DNA of 64,000 nucleotides from Bartonella doshiae NCTC 12862 = ATCC 700133 (GTDB lineage Bacteria; Pseudomonadota; Alphaproteobacteria; Rhizobiales; Rhizobiaceae): NCBI RefSeq assembly GCF_000278155.1, contig NZ_JH725095.1, positions 62,001 to 126,000 of the forward strand, read 5' to 3'. Shown piece by piece: positions 1 to 10,290 of this stretch (position 1 is its first letter; each line of letters starts with the position of its first letter). The notes under the pieces were generated by a model. It saw only the letters and a program-made list of their open reading frames with translations, ran no database searches and was not told where the DNA came from. The position numbers and the translations under genes were made by a program.

Positions 1-92
1 GAATCATAGCCTCTATACTCAAGACGCCTCAAACCATCAACCAAAGAGGATGTAACATTTCTATTTCCTAAAATTCCAATAATTCCACACAT
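1..92 (-). CDS. glmS: GlmS N-terminus (partial, runs off the window)
   Basis: Glucosamine-6-phosphate synthase makes glucosamine-6-phosphate from fructose-6-phosphate and glutamine, the first step towards UDP-GlcNAc. Only the first 30 codons are present. Reading minus from the ATG at 92-90 gives [10 protein letters not shown] followed by [12 protein letters not shown], the N-terminal glutaminase signature with the catalytic Cys2. The gene lies downstream of glmU in the same direction, and GlmU acts later in the same pathway. The 173-base gap between them holds no gene that I can see. The fragment is short, but the motif is distinctive. Confidence 0.9.
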   Translation of the reverse strand, partial: MCGIIGILGNRNVTSSLVDGLRRLEYRGYD

Positions 93-265
93 TTTAAAGC
101 TCCAACTCACATCCCCAATTTATATAACGCCATAAAAAATTCTAACTACCCTCATCTAAAACTTTAAAAAACAAAGTAATAAAAGAAAACACGAAAATAT
201 TTTAAGAATAAGCCTACTACACAATTGCCAGACCACCATAAAACCAAGTAATAAATAGAAAATAA

Positions 266-1615
266 TTACTTCTTTTGTTTATTGGCCAACAAACGCGCAC
301 GCAATTTTGTTGCATAGCCTTCTTTAGTTACTTGTCTTGCTCGCCCTAAAGCTACACTATTCATAGGAACATTTTCAGTGATAACACTACCTGAAGCAAT
401 ATAAGAACTGTTCTCTATAACCAGTGGAGAAACAAGTGATGAATTAGATCCTATAAAAGCGTTATCACCGATTGTAATTTTATATTTTTGAAACCCATCA
501 TAATTACAAGTAATAGTACCAGCACCAATATTAGTATAAGCGCCAATTTCTGCATCACCAATATAACTCAAATGATTAATTTTAGAGGCTTTCCCTATCT
601 TAGCTTCTTTGACTTCACAAAAATTTCCTATCTTTACGGATTGAGCTAATTCTGTTCCAGGACGCAAGCGTGCATAGGGTCCAATCTGCGCATCTTTACC
701 AATCACTGAACCTTCTAGATAACTAAATGCATGAATAACTGCACCAGAGTATACTTTTACCCCCAAACCAAAATAAACATTAGGCTCAATAACTACCCCT
801 GGTTCAATCTCTGTATCATAAGAAAAATAAACACTTTCTGGTTTCAGAATTGTCACACCAGACAACATTAAATCGTGTGCTTTACGTTTTTGCCACAAAG
901 AATCAGCTTCAAAAAGTTCAAGACAGCTATTAATTCCAACAACATTGTCAAAAGGGACTTCAACAACGCGAACATCTAATCCTTCCTGTGCAGCAATAGA
1001 AACAACATCTGTTAAGTAATATTCCTGCTTTATATTGCGATTATTAACCTGATCTAAGAGAGAAAGTGCATACTTTCCACGCATAGCAAACATTCCACCA
1101 TTACAAAAAGGAATTTTTTTTTCTTCTTCATTCGCATCTTTTTCTTCTACAATTGCGACAACTTTGCCATTTTTCTCAAGAAGACGTCCATAACCTGTTG
1201 GATCTGGAGGATAAAAACCAGCGATAACAATATCTGCTCCAGCAGTAAGTTGAGCACGAAGCTGTACCAATGAATCTTGTGTAATCAAAGGAGTATCCCC
1301 AAAAACAATAAGAATATCATCCACCCCTTTTTGCAAAGCTACACGAGCAGATAAAACAGCATGAGCCGTTCCTAAACGTTCTTTTTGTTCAAAAATCATC
1401 GCCTTTTTTACAAATGATTGAACGGCATGCGTAACATCTTTGGCTCCAGCCCCGACAACAACTGCCAATTGTGAAGTACCGGCTAATTCTATTTGTTTTA
1501 TGACGTGACAGATTAGTGGCAATCCAGCAATTTTATGAAGCACTTTAGGAAGAGGGGACTTCATGCGCGTCCCCTCACCAGCTGCAAGAACAATAGAAAG
1601 ACAACTTCTAACCAT
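266..1615 (-). CDS. glmU: Bifunctional UDP-GlcNAc pyrophosphorylase / GlcN-1-P acetyltransferase
   Basis: GlmU acetylates glucosamine-1-phosphate and then uridylates it to UDP-GlcNAc, the precursor of peptidoglycan and lipid A, in the cytoplasm. The 449-residue product is full length. Residues 10-28 carry the nucleotidyltransferase signature ([11 protein letters not shown], then PKVLHK). From about residue 250 the chain turns into hexapeptide repeats of a left-handed beta helix (for example [17 protein letters not shown] and [11 protein letters not shown]), the acetyltransferase part. It sits 14 bases downstream of the ccdA-like gene and upstream of glmS, so the glmU-glmS order is kept. Confidence 0.97.
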   Translation of the reverse strand: MVRSCLSIVLAAGEGTRMKSPLPKVLHKIAGLPLICHVIKQIELAGTSQLAVVVGAGAKDVTHAVQSFVKKAMIFEQKERLGTAHAVLSARVALQKGVDDILIVFGDTPLITQDSLVQLRAQLTAGADIVIAGFYPPDPTGYGRLLEKNGKVVAIVEEKDANEEEKKIPFCNGGMFAMRGKYALSLLDQVNNRNIKQEYYLTDVVSIAAQEGLDVRVVEVPFDNVVGINSCLELFEADSLWQKRKAHDLMLSGVTILKPESVYFSYDTEIEPGVVIEPNVYFGLGVKVYSGAVIHAFSYLEGSVIGKDAQIGPYARLRPGTELAQSVKIGNFCEVKEAKIGKASKINHLSYIGDAEIGAYTNIGAGTITCNYDGFQKYKITIGDNAFIGSNSSLVSPLVIENSSYIASGSVITENVPMNSVALGRARQVTKEGYATKLRARLLANKQKK

Positions 1616-1629
1616 AAAAACACATAAGA

Positions 1630-2418
1630 CTAACGAGAAATCCCAAAAAAAATCATAATATCATGCCAACGAATAACTTCAACATTACTTAGCAAAGGAT
1701 AATGTTCCAAAAGCCAAAATGAAAGATCCTGCATAGAGCCTGTTAAAAACAAAACACCAGTAACAATCAGAAAAATACCAATAATCTTTTCAACTTTTCC
1801 TAGGTGAATACGAAAAACTTTTAAAAATCTCATAAAACTGCTTGAAAATAAAGCCGCCAAGATAAAAGGAACTGCAAGACCTAACGCATACACCCCTAAA
1901 AGAACAGCTCCCTCACCCACAGTTTCTTTTGTACCAGCAAGTGTTATGATAGGACCTAAAATTGGGCCTATACACGGTGTCCAACCAAATGCAAAAGCTA
2001 AACCAATAACATAAGCCCCTAACGGTCCAGTCGCTGTTTTGTGCGTTCGAAAACGAACTTCACGAAATAAAAAGGCTATTTTAAAAAAACCTAAAAAATT
2101 TAGACCAAAAATGATAATGATAATTCCAGCAGCAAATGCAAACCAATCACGATAATAGCCAATGAATTTGCCAATTGTACTTGCACTAGCACCTAAAGCA
2201 ACAAAAACAGTCGTAAAACCAAGCACAAATGCAATAACAGAAGATAAAAGTGCCCACCGTATAAACCGTTTTCCATCATGTTTTTCTAAACAAAAATCAT
2301 CAATACCAATCCCCGCCATATAGCATAAATAAGGAGGAACCAATGGCAAAACACACGGTGATAAAAATGATAATGCCCCGGCCAAAAACACACTTACTGT
2401 TGAAATTTCTAAAATCAA
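1630..2418 (-). CDS. ccdA: CcdA/DsbD-family thiol-disulfide membrane transporter
   Basis: This polytopic inner-membrane protein of 262 residues belongs to the CcdA family, which carries reducing equivalents across the membrane to periplasmic thioredoxin-like proteins, classically for cytochrome c maturation. It has about six hydrophobic segments. The two family motifs with membrane cysteines are visible: [12 protein letters not shown] near residue 20 and [10 protein letters not shown] near residue 150. The start appears to be TTG with a weak upstream purine tract, so the exact N-terminus is uncertain by a few residues. The partner thioredoxin is not in the window. The family call is firm, the specific role inferred. 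Confidence 0.85.
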   Translation of the reverse strand: MILEISTVSVFLAGALSFLSPCVLPLVPPYLCYMAGIGIDDFCLEKHDGKRFIRWALLSSVIAFVLGFTTVFVALGASASTIGKFIGYYRDWFAFAAGIIIIIFGLNFLGFFKIAFLFREVRFRTHKTATGPLGAYVIGLAFAFGWTPCIGPILGPIITLAGTKETVGEGAVLLGVYALGLAVPFILAALFSSSFMRFLKVFRIHLGKVEKIIGIFLIVTGVLFLTGSMQDLSFWLLEHYPLLSNVEVIRWHDIMIFFGISR

Positions 2419-2463
2419 AACCCTTTATCCATTTTTAATAACGCTTCTGCTTATAAACAACTA

Positions 2464-3432
2464 TCAATTCATTCCTTCATCAATTTGTAACATATTTCGT
2501 GCATTTGCCACCACACTTATATCTTCGTCATGACCAGAGATAACCGAAAAAACTTTTTGATAAATTTGATCCTTATTTTTGGCAATCGCAATATACTCAC
2601 CTTCCGCTAAAATAAGCGAAACATAAGCACCAACTGTTTCATAAATAATATCACCAGAATCATTAGTAATGGACCAGCTTGTATCTGCAAGTGCTTCTCC
2701 TCCTTCTTGCCGTACCAACTTTAGAACGATTTGAGCCGCCTGATGTTCAAGAGTTACTTCAGTAATTTTCCCTGAATCTACCTGAATATTCGAGCGAACA
2801 ATAGCATTAATGGAACCATAATGGGACGCAATATGATAGTGACCAGTTTTCAAACGAACAATTGACTGCGGTTTAACATTTGACAAAATCACACCAGTAT
2901 CATCGTTTTCTCTCTCATCTTCATATATAGTGAAACGCAATTCCTTTTCATTGACCATACCATTCAGCAACGTACCATTTAAAATAATCCCACCAGCATC
3001 AAGATTAAAATTTTTGACAAGCCTCTGCCCACTTTCTAAATTTATATGGTGCATTGCACTTGCATGACCAAATGAGACGTGAACAATATAACCTCCTGGT
3101 TCTAAATCAAAATGCGCACTACCACCTTCATAAGTTGCAATCAATGGTAATTTATTATCAACTCCCAAGATTGGTGCATACACCCGCCATATGAGTCCTT
3201 TCACAATATCTTCATTGCTGTTTGTTAATCGAGCCCGCAATATGAGTTGGGTTCGAGAAACTAAGTTCTCTTTTTCACGATCTTGAGATTTTAGAATAAA
3301 ATTTGTTGGTTGTTGTTGATGATAATTCCACTCTCCCATTTTTTGAGAAAATGCACACGTATTCCAGACTGATAAAACCAGCACCAAACATAACCACAAA
3401 CATCGACGCAATATTTTTGTTAAAATGCCCAT
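2464..3432 (-). CDS. Exported protein with three beta-rich repeats, function unknown
   Basis: I do not recognise this gene. The frame is open from 3483, but the ATG at 3432 is preferred because it starts directly at a signal peptide: basic residues KILRR, then a hydrophobic stretch to about residue 28. The mature chain of the 322-residue product consists of three similar units of about 78 residues, at roughly 67-147, 149-231 and 233-308. Each begins with an alternating hydrophobic strand and ends in a G-x-Y motif (GGYIVHVS, TGHYHIAS, EGEYIAIA), then a strand and an SG-type turn (LESGQ, VDSGK, ISGHD). This suggests tandem beta-sandwich modules in the periplasm. It lies between erpA and the ccdA-like gene on the same strand. 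Confidence 0.75.
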   Translation of the reverse strand: MGILTKILRRCLWLCLVLVLSVWNTCAFSQKMGEWNYHQQQPTNFILKSQDREKENLVSRTQLILRARLTNSNEDIVKGLIWRVYAPILGVDNKLPLIATYEGGSAHFDLEPGGYIVHVSFGHASAMHHINLESGQRLVKNFNLDAGGIILNGTLLNGMVNEKELRFTIYEDERENDDTGVILSNVKPQSIVRLKTGHYHIASHYGSINAIVRSNIQVDSGKITEVTLEHQAAQIVLKLVRQEGGEALADTSWSITNDSGDIIYETVGAYVSLILAEGEYIAIAKNKDQIYQKVFSVISGHDEDISVVANARNMLQIDEGMN

Positions 3433-3491
3433 TCTCACATTGTTGACCAAAGTAATAATCTTTTCAAGAAGCAAATCACACAATCACCATC

Positions 3492-3815
3492 CTAAATTGA
3501 AAAACTTACACCGCAACCGCAAGATGAAACAGCATTGGGATTATAAATTTGAAAAGACTGCCCTACAAGATCATCAACAAAGTCAATCTCAGCTCCTTCC
3601 ATAAAGGGATATGAGACTGTATCAATAAAAACAACTGCTCCATCTTTCTTAAAAACAAAATCATCATCTCTACTTTCAGAAACCAAATTATATTTATAAG
3701 AAAAACCAGAACATCCGCCACCTTCAACAGAAATACGTAATCCTATTTTATCTGGTTCACCCAAAAGTATCTGTGCAATCCGCTTAGCAGCAGCATCTGA
3801 AATATTCACACCCAT
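3492..3815 (-). CDS. erpA: A-type iron-sulfur cluster carrier (ErpA/IscA family)
   Basis: A small protein of 107 residues that carries Fe-S clusters from the assembly scaffold to apo-enzymes in the cytosol. The three conserved ligands are present: Cys35 in GGGCSGF, and Cys99 and Cys101 in the C-terminal SSCGCGVSF motif. It is divergent from dgt with 111 bases between starts, an arrangement I recall from related alphaproteobacteria, where the gene is usually called erpA or hesB. ErpA, IscA and SufA cannot be separated with certainty by eye; no suf or isc genes lie in the window. Confidence 0.9.
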   Translation of the reverse strand: MGVNISDAAAKRIAQILLGEPDKIGLRISVEGGGCSGFSYKYNLVSESRDDDFVFKKDGAVVFIDTVSYPFMEGAEIDFVDDLVGQSFQIYNPNAVSSCGCGVSFSI

Positions 3816-3926
3816 TTTATATATCCTTGCGTTAAACTATCAAGAAAGAGTATCCCCAGCTAAAGAGAAATTTATAAATTAATATAAAAACCAATCTTAA
3901 TTTAGGATGAGAATGGAGAACTTGCA

Positions 3927-5123
3927 ATGGATATAAGCAATACTAACTACCAATCTCGAGCAATCTATAGTGCCAATCCGCAAAAAAGCCGTGGTAGATT
4001 ATTCCATGAAACTATGAATACTATGCGAACACCTTTTCAACGAGACAGAGACCGTATTATCCATTCTAATGCATTTCGACGCCTTAAACACAAAACTCAA
4101 GTATTCATTGCTGATGAAAGTGATCACTATCGTACAAGACTTACGCATTCAATAGAAGTTTCTCAGATTGCACGAACATTAGCCCGTGCACTGTATCTTG
4201 ATGAAGATCTTGCCGAAGCGATTGCCCTTGCTCACGACTTTGGACATACACCTTTCGGACATGCGGGAGAGGATGCTCTTAATGAAGCAATGGTAGATTA
4301 TGGTGGTTTTGATCACAATGCACAGGCATTACGCATTGTCACAAAACTAGAACAACGTTATGCAAATTTTGATGGTCTTAACCTTACTTGGGAAACACTC
4401 GAAGGACTTGTGAAACATAATGGCCCTCTTTTAGGTCCATATGCAAAGAATAAAGAAATTCCTATCGATATTCTACAGTACAATGCAAAGCAGGATCTTG
4501 AACTTGATTGCTTTGCTGGACTAGAAGCACAATGTGCTGCTATTGCAGATGATATTGCCTATAATGCACATGATATTGATGATGGTTTACGTTCGCAATT
4601 TTTAACGATTGATCAATTCGAAAATGTTTCTCTCACTGAATCATTGTTAAAAGACATAAAAAAAGAACATCCACAACTTGATCAAACTCGCTGTGGTTAC
4701 GAACTGGTGCGTCGTCAGATAACAATTATGGTCAAAGATGTTATCAAACAATCACGAGAAAATTTAATGCACATCAAACCGACAAGCATAAGCGATATTC
4801 ACCAAGCAGAACAAACTATTGTTACCTTTTCACCCATGATGACCACTCAAGAAAAAGAATTGAAAAATTTTCTTTTTAAAAATCTTTATTATCACGAACA
4901 AGTCCTCAGTCGCCGCAATGCAGCAAAACGCATTGTACAAAAACTATTCGACTGTTATTATAACAATCCGAATGTAATGCCTGAAAACTGGCATATCAAA
5001 ACAACTCACTTAACAAATCAAGAGTTAGCACGTCTCATTGCTGACTTTCTATCAGGTATGACCGATCACTATGCCCTACGTGAATATCGTCGTTTATTTG
5101 ACCGTAAAGATAATTTCGTTTAA
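3927..5123 (+). CDS. dgt: dGTPase-like HD-domain triphosphohydrolase
   Basis: A deoxyguanosinetriphosphate triphosphohydrolase-like protein of 398 residues, expected to hydrolyse dNTPs to nucleoside and tripolyphosphate and so influence nucleotide pools. HD-domain metal ligands are visible: His74 in [12 protein letters not shown], His103-Asp104 in [12 protein letters not shown], and a later Asp in [14 protein letters not shown]. The N-terminal [11 protein letters not shown] and [11 protein letters not shown] motifs match the short class of about 400 residues. It is divergent from erpA and 31 bases ahead of argS, so the two are probably cotranscribed. Substrate preference cannot be read from sequence. 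Confidence 0.93.
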   Translation: MDISNTNYQSRAIYSANPQKSRGRLFHETMNTMRTPFQRDRDRIIHSNAFRRLKHKTQVFIADESDHYRTRLTHSIEVSQIARTLARALYLDEDLAEAIALAHDFGHTPFGHAGEDALNEAMVDYGGFDHNAQALRIVTKLEQRYANFDGLNLTWETLEGLVKHNGPLLGPYAKNKEIPIDILQYNAKQDLELDCFAGLEAQCAAIADDIAYNAHDIDDGLRSQFLTIDQFENVSLTESLLKDIKKEHPQLDQTRCGYELVRRQITIMVKDVIKQSRENLMHIKPTSISDIHQAEQTIVTFSPMMTTQEKELKNFLFKNLYYHEQVLSRRNAAKRIVQKLFDCYYNNPNVMPENWHIKTTHLTNQELARLIADFLSGMTDHYALREYRRLFDRKDNFV

Positions 5124-5154
5124 TTGCTTTTGCAATACATAATGGAAGTTAAAT

Positions 5155-6912
5155 ATGAATGTCTTTAAAAATTTCGAGAAAAAAATTAAAAAATCACTCG
5201 AATCATCTGATATAAAAGGAAAAAATGTCGAGGATTTAGATTTATCAAAAATTACCGTTGATCCCCCACGCGATTCCTCACATGGACATTTATCCACCAA
5301 TGCCGCTATGGTGCTTTCAAAGTCTATAGGACTTAACCCACGTGCACTTGCAGAGAAAATCGCAGAACTTTTCAAAAATGACTCTTCTATCGACTCCATT
5401 GATGTCGCCGGCCCTGGATTTATCAATATCAAACTTACAAAATCATTTTGGCAAGATACAATAAAATCCATACTTGAAGCAGGCATATCTTATGGCCGCA
5501 TTCCCATGGGGCATGGGAAACGAATCAATGTTGAATATGTATCAGCAAACCCAACAGGTCCTATGCATGTTGGACATTGCCGCGGTGCTGTTGTTGGAGA
5601 TGTCCTTTCCAATTTGCTGCAATTTGTTGGTTATGACATTACGAAAGAATATTACATAAATGATGCTGGTCAACAAATCGAAGTACTCGCCCATTCTGTG
5701 CTGTTGCGCTATCGTGAAGCCCTTGGGCAGAAAATTAATGAAATTCCAGAAGGGCTCTATCCTGGTGAATACCTAGTACCATTGGGGCAGTCACTTGCTG
5801 AAGAGTTTGGTGATCAATTACTCACCATGGATAAAGATGAGGCTTTATCTATCGTGAAAGAGCGTGCGATTAATGCAATGATGTCGATGATTCGCAAGGA
5901 TTTAGCTGCTCTTAATATTCATCATGATATCTTTTTTTCTGAACGCATGCTTTATGCAGACAATGCACGTGCCATTCGCAATACAATTAATAATCTTACT
6001 TTAAATGGTTATATCTACAAAGGAAAGCTTCCACCTCCAAAAGGTCAAGATACTGAAGACTGGGAACCCAGCGAACAAACTTTGTTTCGTTCAACTGATG
6101 TTGGAGATGATCAAGATCGTGTTTTGGTTAAATCTAACGGTTCTTACACTTATTTTGCTGCTGATGTTGCTTATTTTCATGACAAATTCAATCGTTGTTT
6201 TGATGAAATGATTTATATTCTAGGTGCAGATCATGCTGGCTATGTCAAGCGACTAGAAGCGATGGCAAAAGCGGTTTCTGGCGATAAAGCAAAATTGAGT
6301 GTTTTTTTGTGTCAATTGGTAAAACTTTTTCGTAATGGTCAACCTGTACGTATGTCGAAAAGAGCAGGATCATTTATCACTCTCCGCGAGGTTGTAGAAG
6401 AAGTTGGTCGTGATCCAGTACGTTTTATGATGTTGTATCGTAAGTGTGAAGCTCCTCTCGATTTTGATTTTGCAAAAGTAACAGAGCAATCAAAAGATAA
6501 TCCTATTTTTTACGTACAATATGCAAGTGCACGTTGTCACTCAATCTTTCGTCAAGCGCAAGATACTTTTGATATTGAAAATTTTTCCAATGATACAATG
6601 ATCACACAACTTAACCGATTAACTGACGACAATGAAATATTCTTGATACGCAAACTTTCCGAATATCCACGCATCATTGAGCAAGCTGTAATTCATAAAG
6701 AACCGCATCGATTAGCCTTTTATCTTTATGATCTTGCTTCGAATTTTCATGCCCATTGGAATAAGGGCAATGATAATCCTAAGTTACGCTTTATTCAACC
6801 TGCTGATAAAGAACTATCATTTGCTAGACTTGGGTTGATACAAGCTGTCATTCATATTCTATCATCAGGGCTTAAAATAATAGGAGTAGAAGCTCCGGCA
6901 GAAATGCGTTGA
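5155..6912 (+). CDS. argS: Arginyl-tRNA synthetase
   Basis: Class I aminoacyl-tRNA synthetase that charges tRNA-Arg. The 585-residue product is normal length. It has the N-terminal Add-1 type domain, the HIGH-type motif HVGH at residues 138-141 within [15 protein letters not shown], and the KMSKS-equivalent RMSKRAGSF near residue 400. The C-terminal helical anticodon-binding domain ends with [19 protein letters not shown]. It follows dgt closely and precedes the SPOR-domain gene after 164 bases, an order I recall as common in related alphaproteobacteria. Confidence 0.97.
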   Translation: MNVFKNFEKKIKKSLESSDIKGKNVEDLDLSKITVDPPRDSSHGHLSTNAAMVLSKSIGLNPRALAEKIAELFKNDSSIDSIDVAGPGFINIKLTKSFWQDTIKSILEAGISYGRIPMGHGKRINVEYVSANPTGPMHVGHCRGAVVGDVLSNLLQFVGYDITKEYYINDAGQQIEVLAHSVLLRYREALGQKINEIPEGLYPGEYLVPLGQSLAEEFGDQLLTMDKDEALSIVKERAINAMMSMIRKDLAALNIHHDIFFSERMLYADNARAIRNTINNLTLNGYIYKGKLPPPKGQDTEDWEPSEQTLFRSTDVGDDQDRVLVKSNGSYTYFAADVAYFHDKFNRCFDEMIYILGADHAGYVKRLEAMAKAVSGDKAKLSVFLCQLVKLFRNGQPVRMSKRAGSFITLREVVEEVGRDPVRFMMLYRKCEAPLDFDFAKVTEQSKDNPIFYVQYASARCHSIFRQAQDTFDIENFSNDTMITQLNRLTDDNEIFLIRKLSEYPRIIEQAVIHKEPHRLAFYLYDLASNFHAHWNKGNDNPKLRFIQPADKELSFARLGLIQAVIHILSSGLKIIGVEAPAEMR

Positions 6913-7076
6913 AAAAGTTCTATAAATACATAAAATGAGGGCTTTATTGATAAACTTTTTCGTGTATTCTTGATAAGAGGAGAGAATTTATAATTTCAAG
7001 AATATTCAAAATATAATAAATCAAAATTAACCATTATTTATTGCATGCAAATGCAGGTCATTATATGAGAGAAACT

Positions 7077-9524
7077 ATGAGCGATAACGATCGCAAAGAT
7101 CCATGCGAAATAAAACAGGGCCATGAATACCATGATCCCTTAGAGAGACTTGAGCAAGGCTTAAATTCAAATGAAAAAAGCGATAAACAAAACACTCAAT
7201 CTTCATTACAGCCTGATCAATCAATATCCCAATCGCCTCCAACTCCATTCCATGGTGATGATTTTGATCTATCCTTTCTAGAAGCAGAACTTGAGAATAA
7301 TTTAACCAGTAATTTTCCTTTTGGTAAGCAAGAGAAGCAAGAGGATTTGCACAAAACAAGCAATGAATCAACTTTCGTAGATGTTGAAAAAAGCGTTCAC
7401 TTTAACCATTCAGAGCAAAAAAAAATTTTATCTGAGAACATATATTCTTCGCCTATCTGTCATGACGAAGAGCAAATTTTGGATGCACTTTCTCCATTAC
7501 CTATCCAAAAGAATCAATCATCTCAAAAGAAAACAACACCAATCAATGCAGATCCGTTTTTTAAAAAAGATGATTTGAGCGAACAATCACAAAATGCCTT
7601 TTCAGAGGAATCTAATAGAGGAAATAACAGTACAATTACACCAACATCCTGTGAACAAGTCAACCGCTTCTCTCAAACGACTTCCCAATACTCAAATGTA
7701 CAACAAAATTATGATGACAACCAAAGTTCCTATAATACTTTCACAAGTAATCCATATGAATATCCAACGGATCAAGAATATCATACTACTATTTCAAATT
7801 CCTCTACCAATGCAAACACGTCTCCTTCATCTTCTTTGGATTCAACACAAACTAATAAACAATCTGATTTAAAAGATTTTCCGCAAAAAGGTTATACGAC
7901 TAATTATCCCCAATTATACGAAGATAAATTCTCAGAGCAAGAATTTGATGCCGTAAAGATTCCAGAATATAATGATACACATGATCAATATATTAATGTT
8001 AATAATGCTGGAAATATTTCTGATCAAAACAATGAAAAAAAGGTTTTATATAACCAAAATCCATTAACTAAAGTACACCCCTCATCAGAAAACTTAAGCA
8101 GTATGCGAGCGGATAATTTTTTTGCGCAAAATTATGCGCATAGGGACACACCAGCCCCAAATGTTGACACTTATAAATTTGCAGAGGGAATCGTAGAAAA
8201 AACGGGACCAATTATGGTTCCAGAAGTTCCCTATGAAGCACCAGAATATGATGTGCCTACTGATGATCTGAAAAAAGAATTTGCTGATGTCTTCAATGTA
8301 GGAAATGTTCCAGAAGAGGATTTTTCTAGGCAACAACAAAATGAAGCCTTCAATGAAATCTTTCATAAAACGATACAAAATTTAGGAGAAGATACATATA
8401 TAAAAAAGCAAAATACCAACGATTTCCCTACAGACAATACAGAATATTATTCTTCTTTTAGCAAGAATTCGGCATACAAAGATATTAATGAAGTTCCTTC
8501 TCATACATCACTAACCTCAGCCTTTAAAAGTTTGATTATTAGTAAAATCTCTACCAGAAGCATTGTCCTTCTGACTTTAATAGTGCTTGGTTATGTTGGT
8601 TATTTTCATTTTTTTGTACCATCACAAACAAATGAAAACATACCCATCATCTACGCTGATAATGTGCCTTTTAAAATTAAGCAAGAATCCACAAAAACAG
8701 AAAGCGATATTGCGCATAATTTAGATGTTTATAAACAAACAACAGGACAAAATGAAAAACCAGAAAGTACGCAGCAATTTCTTATTGATAATTCTGAAGC
8801 AGCTGAAGATTTAATATCATTAAATCAACAAGAATCCACAAGTAATTCATCTTCTTCTTTTGATGGATCTGATGTTGACGACGCCGTTACAGAAGCCATC
8901 AATCACACTATTCCAGCGCGAGAAGTACAGACTGTTATTGTAAAACCAGATGGTACAATTACACTATCTCCAGCGCATTACACAGATAAAAAACCTGCTG
9001 ATAAAACTGAAGAAACAATTGACCAAGCTTCTGTAGAGCAACCTCAAGACACTTCTCAGGCTTCTTCGCACTTTTCTGACACAAAGAGCCAAGATACAGA
9101 GCACAATCTTAAATCTGATATTGATCAAATAATAGCAGAAAATACTTTTCCATCTCGTGCTAAGGAAAAAAACAAAAATACATTTATACCTATTCCTTCG
9201 CATGCGAAAATTAATTCAGCAACACAAACACATATCGCTTCTAATCTCCCCTTGCCAAACAGAGAAACCATACAAAACTCGGAAAATTATTATGTACAAC
9301 TCGCATCCCAACCAACGCATGCATTGGCTAAAGATTCTCTAAAAAGAGCCAAATCTAAATTTGGATATCTTATCGGCACGCATCCTTTAAATATTCAATC
9401 TGCTCTCATTCCAGGAAAAGGAACCTATTATCGCGTTCGTGTTCAAACGCGAAACCGTAATGAAGCCATAAATCTTTGTGAAGACATAAAAAATTCCGGT
9501 GGAAATTGTTTTATTACCCGTTAA
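7077..9524 (+). CDS. SPOR-domain inner-membrane protein with long disordered N-terminus
   Basis: The 815-residue product has a hydrophilic N-terminal half rich in Asn, Gln, Ser, Asp and Glu, expected to be unstructured and cytoplasmic. One membrane span lies at about 493-512 (SIVLLTLIVLGYVGYFHFF). A second disordered linker leads to a C-terminal SPOR domain from about 735 (ENYYVQLASQP to the end). SPOR domains bind septal peptidoglycan, so a role in division or wall remodelling is likely. The frame opens at a TTG at 7041. I prefer the ATG at 7077, preceded by GAGAGAA; the ATG at 7065 is possible. In related genomes the gene after argS is also a SPOR protein. Confidence 0.85.
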   Translation: MSDNDRKDPCEIKQGHEYHDPLERLEQGLNSNEKSDKQNTQSSLQPDQSISQSPPTPFHGDDFDLSFLEAELENNLTSNFPFGKQEKQEDLHKTSNESTFVDVEKSVHFNHSEQKKILSENIYSSPICHDEEQILDALSPLPIQKNQSSQKKTTPINADPFFKKDDLSEQSQNAFSEESNRGNNSTITPTSCEQVNRFSQTTSQYSNVQQNYDDNQSSYNTFTSNPYEYPTDQEYHTTISNSSTNANTSPSSSLDSTQTNKQSDLKDFPQKGYTTNYPQLYEDKFSEQEFDAVKIPEYNDTHDQYINVNNAGNISDQNNEKKVLYNQNPLTKVHPSSENLSSMRADNFFAQNYAHRDTPAPNVDTYKFAEGIVEKTGPIMVPEVPYEAPEYDVPTDDLKKEFADVFNVGNVPEEDFSRQQQNEAFNEIFHKTIQNLGEDTYIKKQNTNDFPTDNTEYYSSFSKNSAYKDINEVPSHTSLTSAFKSLIISKISTRSIVLLTLIVLGYVGYFHFFVPSQTNENIPIIYADNVPFKIKQESTKTESDIAHNLDVYKQTTGQNEKPESTQQFLIDNSEAAEDLISLNQQESTSNSSSSFDGSDVDDAVTEAINHTIPAREVQTVIVKPDGTITLSPAHYTDKKPADKTEETIDQASVEQPQDTSQASSHFSDTKSQDTEHNLKSDIDQIIAENTFPSRAKEKNKNTFIPIPSHAKINSATQTHIASNLPLPNRETIQNSENYYVQLASQPTHALAKDSLKRAKSKFGYLIGTHPLNIQSALIPGKGTYYRVRVQTRNRNEAINLCEDIKNSGGNCFITR

Positions 9525-9528
9525 AAAG

Positions 9529-9567
9529 TAGTGCAATGGCTTTACAACTATTGCACTACTCGTTTTG
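9529..9567. terminator. Intrinsic terminator between convergent genes
   Basis: A perfect 10-base inverted repeat, GTAGTGCAAT at 9529-9538 and ATTGCACTAC at 9551-9560, has a 12-base loop. It is preceded by AAAAA and followed by TCGTTTT. It starts four bases after the stop codon of the SPOR gene and lies 25 bases beyond the end of the convergent small membrane protein gene, so it can serve both strands. Confidence 0.75.
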
Positions 9568-9584
9568 CTAAATAACTGGTTGAT

Positions 9585-9986
9585 TTATTGATTAACTTCA
9601 GGAATTAAAATCATATTAGATTTTTCTTGTTCATGCGCTTGAGTTGGCTGTGCTTCTTGGCTTATGCTTTTTTGCGCCTTTTCACCTGAAGGGATTTGTT
9701 CATAGAGTGATGAGGTCGTATCTTTATTGCTATTAGGCACTGGAAATGTCGTATTTAAATCGCTCTTCGGAAGAGTTATTGTCTGGCTTGATTCTGTAGC
9801 ATTATAGTGGGATATGTGTTTGGAGGATTTTTCAAAAAAAGATCCGAAAAAACCAAAAATAAACCACAGAATAAGAAGCGCAAGAATAATAGCAAAGATA
9901 CCTTTACCAATCAAATTACGCTGTTCACGTTCTATTTTTTTTGCGGCTCTATATTCCTCATATGTTGGGTACTTTCTATCAATCAT
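9585..9986 (-). CDS. Small single-span membrane protein, function unknown
   Basis: I do not recognise this 133-residue product. The first 25 residues are charged and cytoplasmic in character (YEEYRAAKKIEREQRNLIGK). A membrane span covers about residues 27-50 (GIFAIILALLILWFIFGFFG). The remaining 80 residues are a low-complexity Ser/Thr/Gln/Pro-rich tail. It is convergent with the SPOR gene and they share a terminator. The basic flank before the span suggests an N-in orientation with the tail in the periplasm. It could be lineage-specific. Confidence 0.7.
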   Translation of the reverse strand: MIDRKYPTYEEYRAAKKIEREQRNLIGKGIFAIILALLILWFIFGFFGSFFEKSSKHISHYNATESSQTITLPKSDLNTTFPVPNSNKDTTSSLYEQIPSGEKAQKSISQEAQPTQAHEQEKSNMILIPEVNQ

Positions 9987-10185
9987 AGTGAATTCCTTTT
10001 CTCAATTCCCTTATTTAGTTATCTAAATGATAAGCGTATATGAAATTATTTTAAGCACTTATTTCAAAAAACACTAAAGATCGATAAAAGTTCCAAAATC
10101 CCTGATAAAGCCTAGAAAAAAAATACGCAAATAATGTCAAACAGATACCTCTAGATCTCATTACTTTGAGTTTCATAATAAAACA

Positions 10186-10213
10186 TTGACATGAAGAATT
10201 TGCTTATCATAAT
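10186..10213 (+). promoter_or_regulatory. Candidate sigma-70 promoter of ilvE
   Basis: TTGACA at 10186-10191 (perfect -35) and CATAAT at 10208-10213 (five of six) are 16 bases apart. They lie 77 bases before the ilvE start codon, in a 304-base gap (9987-10290) in which I see no gene. Confidence 0.6.
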
Positions 10214-10290
10214 GCTACAATGAAAATGCTTTACTATTTCTTTAGTCAAGAATACATAGAAATAAAACATTACCCCAGAAGGTTTTACGT

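Noticed and set aside
5094-5486. Minus ORF of 130 codons over the start of argS
   Set aside because: It lies fully antisense to the conserved N-terminus of ArgS and the end of dgt, with no recognisable content.
7041-7076. TTG start at 7041 for the SPOR protein
   Set aside because: The ATG at 7077 has a better purine-rich site; the first 12 residues carry no conserved feature.
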